The notes under the pieces: model-generated
What the model was told of the DNA's origin: nothing
Seen by the model: only the letters and a program-made list of their open reading frames with translations
The model's database searches: none
In this document: positions 63,109-64,000 of the stretch, in pieces
How positions within the stretch are numbered: the stretch's first letter is position 1
How the letters are laid out: every line of letters begins with the position of its first letter
Assembly: GCA_030434875.1 (NCBI GenBank)
Contig: JAUISW010000001.1
Coordinates: 1,871,501 to 1,935,500 of the forward strand
DNA from: Lachnospiraceae bacterium C1.1
GTDB taxonomy: Bacteria > Bacillota > Clostridia > Lachnospirales > Lachnospiraceae
DNA length: 64,000 nucleotides
Direction of reading: 5' to 3'
Position numbers and translations under genes: made by a program

Positions 63109-63896
63109 ATTTTCATGATGCCTTTCGTAATTATAAGTCCTATAGCTGCTCCCCATGCAGTTGCAAGTTCTGAGCAGCTTGAAAACCAGCCGCAGGTATC
63201 ACCTGTGATCCCCCCGAACTCTTTGGCTGTCATTTTATAATAATAAATAAATAAGATTGCATTAAGAAAAAGTGCTGCAAAAGCCCCCAACGGATTTATA
63301 TGTATCATCGCAGTCTCGCAAAGAATAAATTCAACCGAAACTATTGCCTTTGTAACATTAAGAGCTGTATTATCCGCAAATTTAAAAAGAAGTCCGTCAT
63401 TTTTTGCACACTTAAAAAAGGCAACGCCCATTGCCGAGAGTACTCTGGAAAGAACGAAACCAAGCGCCAGAATTCCAATCTCTGTCCGGCTATTGTCCGC
63501 AATAATATATGCTGCAAGAAAAAGACATGCGTAGCTGATAAACTTTATGATTGCAAATGCTCCCGTATGCGGGTCTGCCATTATTTCCAGTTTTCTTTTT
63601 TTATCAAGATGTGATGAAAGTGCATCTGAACAGTCTATAAAACCATCCAGATGAATCCCTCCGCTTATTATTATAGGAATTATAAAAGCCACAAGTGCCT
63701 CAGCTGTATTCGGTATGATCTTTCCAAAATGTTCCGCCAGCATATGCCATGCATAGATCAGCGCCGCTATAGGTACGCCTACAAGTGGGAAAAAGGCGAT
63801 AGAATATTTCATATTTTCTGTATTCCATTCCGTTTTTGGCATAGGAATTCTCGAATACATCGCGAATGCGATAAAAATCGATCTGATGATTTTCAT
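63105..63896 (-). CDS. cobS: adenosylcobinamide-GDP ribazoletransferase (cobalamin synthase)
   Basis: Joins adenosylcobinamide-GDP and alpha-ribazole (phosphate). The 263-residue membrane protein has SIFIAFAMYSRIPMP, YSIAFFPLVGVPIAAL, IIISGGIHLDGFIDCSDAL, IMADPHTGAFAII and the C-terminal FGGITGDTCGWFSSCSELATAW. It overlaps cobU by four bases. Confidence 0.96.
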   Translation of the reverse strand: MKIIRSIFIAFAMYSRIPMPKTEWNTENMKYSIAFFPLVGVPIAALIYAWHMLAEHFGKIIPNTAEALVAFIIPIIISGGIHLDGFIDCSDALSSHLDKKRKLEIMADPHTGAFAIIKFISYACLFLAAYIIADNSRTEIGILALGFVLSRVLSAMGVAFFKCAKNDGLLFKFADNTALNVTKAIVSVEFILCETAMIHINPLGAFAALFLNAILFIYYYKMTAKEFGGITGDTCGWFSSCSELATAWGAAIGLIITKGIMKI

Positions 63897-63909
63897 TTTT
63901 ACTTTCCTG

Positions 63910-64000
63910 TTATTTTTTTTCGTATCTTTTATATTGCTCTATCTTTATATCCTTAAACTGCCGCTTATTCATGTAAACCGCAGCCGCGATATCTAAAAGT
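63910..64000 (-). CDS. cobT: nicotinate-nucleotide-dimethylbenzimidazole phosphoribosyltransferase, C-terminal end only
   Basis: The last 29 residues of a protein that enters from the right edge. LLDIAAAVYMNKRQFKDI resembles the C-terminus of CobT (PLLDxAxAVY followed by TF-like residues), and CobT is the expected neighbour of cobS. A full-length reading is not possible here. It ends 13 bases before the cobS ATG. Confidence 0.7.
   Translation of the reverse strand, partial: LLDIAAAVYMNKRQFKDIKIEQYKRYEKK

Overview
The window looks like a chromosomal segment of a low-to-medium GC Firmicute of class Clostridia, most likely a Lachnospiraceae-type bacterium. Supporting signs are the gene orders rpmE-yqhQ-prmC-prfA and asp23-fakA-recG, gerW next to a DUF2953 gene, anaerobic-type cobalamin genes (cbiD, cbiG), GGAGG-type ribosome binding sites and AT-rich sigma-A promoters. 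No rRNA, CRISPR array, prophage or complete insertion sequence was seen. Almost everything is read from the minus strand. The exceptions are a two-gene signalling pair (9907-14475) and tRNA-Trp (25631-25701).

Layout. 1-5.4 kb: a GH13 alpha-glucanase cut by the left edge, clpB under a CIRCE/sigma-A promoter, an isolated cbiC, and a small secreted Ala/Gln-rich protein. 5.4-9.6 kb: asp23-fakA-recG. 9.6-14.5 kb: a plus-strand pair, a PAS protein with a degenerate GGDEF domain and a hybrid histidine kinase, lying between asp23 and rpmB. 14.6-21.5 kb: rpmB, gerW, a DUF2953 protein, a small unknown, a class B PBP with its SEDS partner, and a two-part U32 peptidase system. 21.5-25.2 kb: an extended ZapA, then a NusG-II protein, Gx transporter, ruvA and ruvB. 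A 147-bp transposon-like element sits just after ruvB. 25.2-30.1 kb: rpsU, tRNA-Trp, radA, a small unknown and clpC. 30.1-35.7 kb: an envelope protein, a zinc-ribbon protein and purEMND. 35.9-44.4 kb: an M29-type aminopeptidase, two small membrane proteins, pyrFE, a TPR lipoprotein, prfA, prmC, yqhQ and rpmE.

44.6-53.0 kb is the most unusual part. One tightly overlapping operon runs mecA, a corrinoid-enzyme activation domain, a ferredoxin/ASKHA corrinoid activator, an SGNH-type protein, an MBOAT acyltransferase, an amino-acid adenylating enzyme, an acyl carrier protein and a fold-III PLP decarboxylase. The last five resemble a Dlt (D-alanylation) machine with an added PLP enzyme, and may put a modified amino acid onto a cell-surface polymer (inference).

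53.4-64.0 kb is a cobalamin operon: cobT (3' end only), cobS, a very short cobU, cbiB, cobD, cbiD, cbiF, cbiG, cbiH, a cbiJ-cbiE-cbiT triple fusion, cbiA and a small Cys-rich protein. It belongs to the oxygen-independent route. cbiC sits about 50 kb away, and cbiK/X, cbiL, cbiP and the early tetrapyrrole genes are not in the window. The corrinoid-activation genes next to it would use its product. ClpC and the MecA adaptor are both encoded here, but ctsR and mcsAB are not beside clpC.
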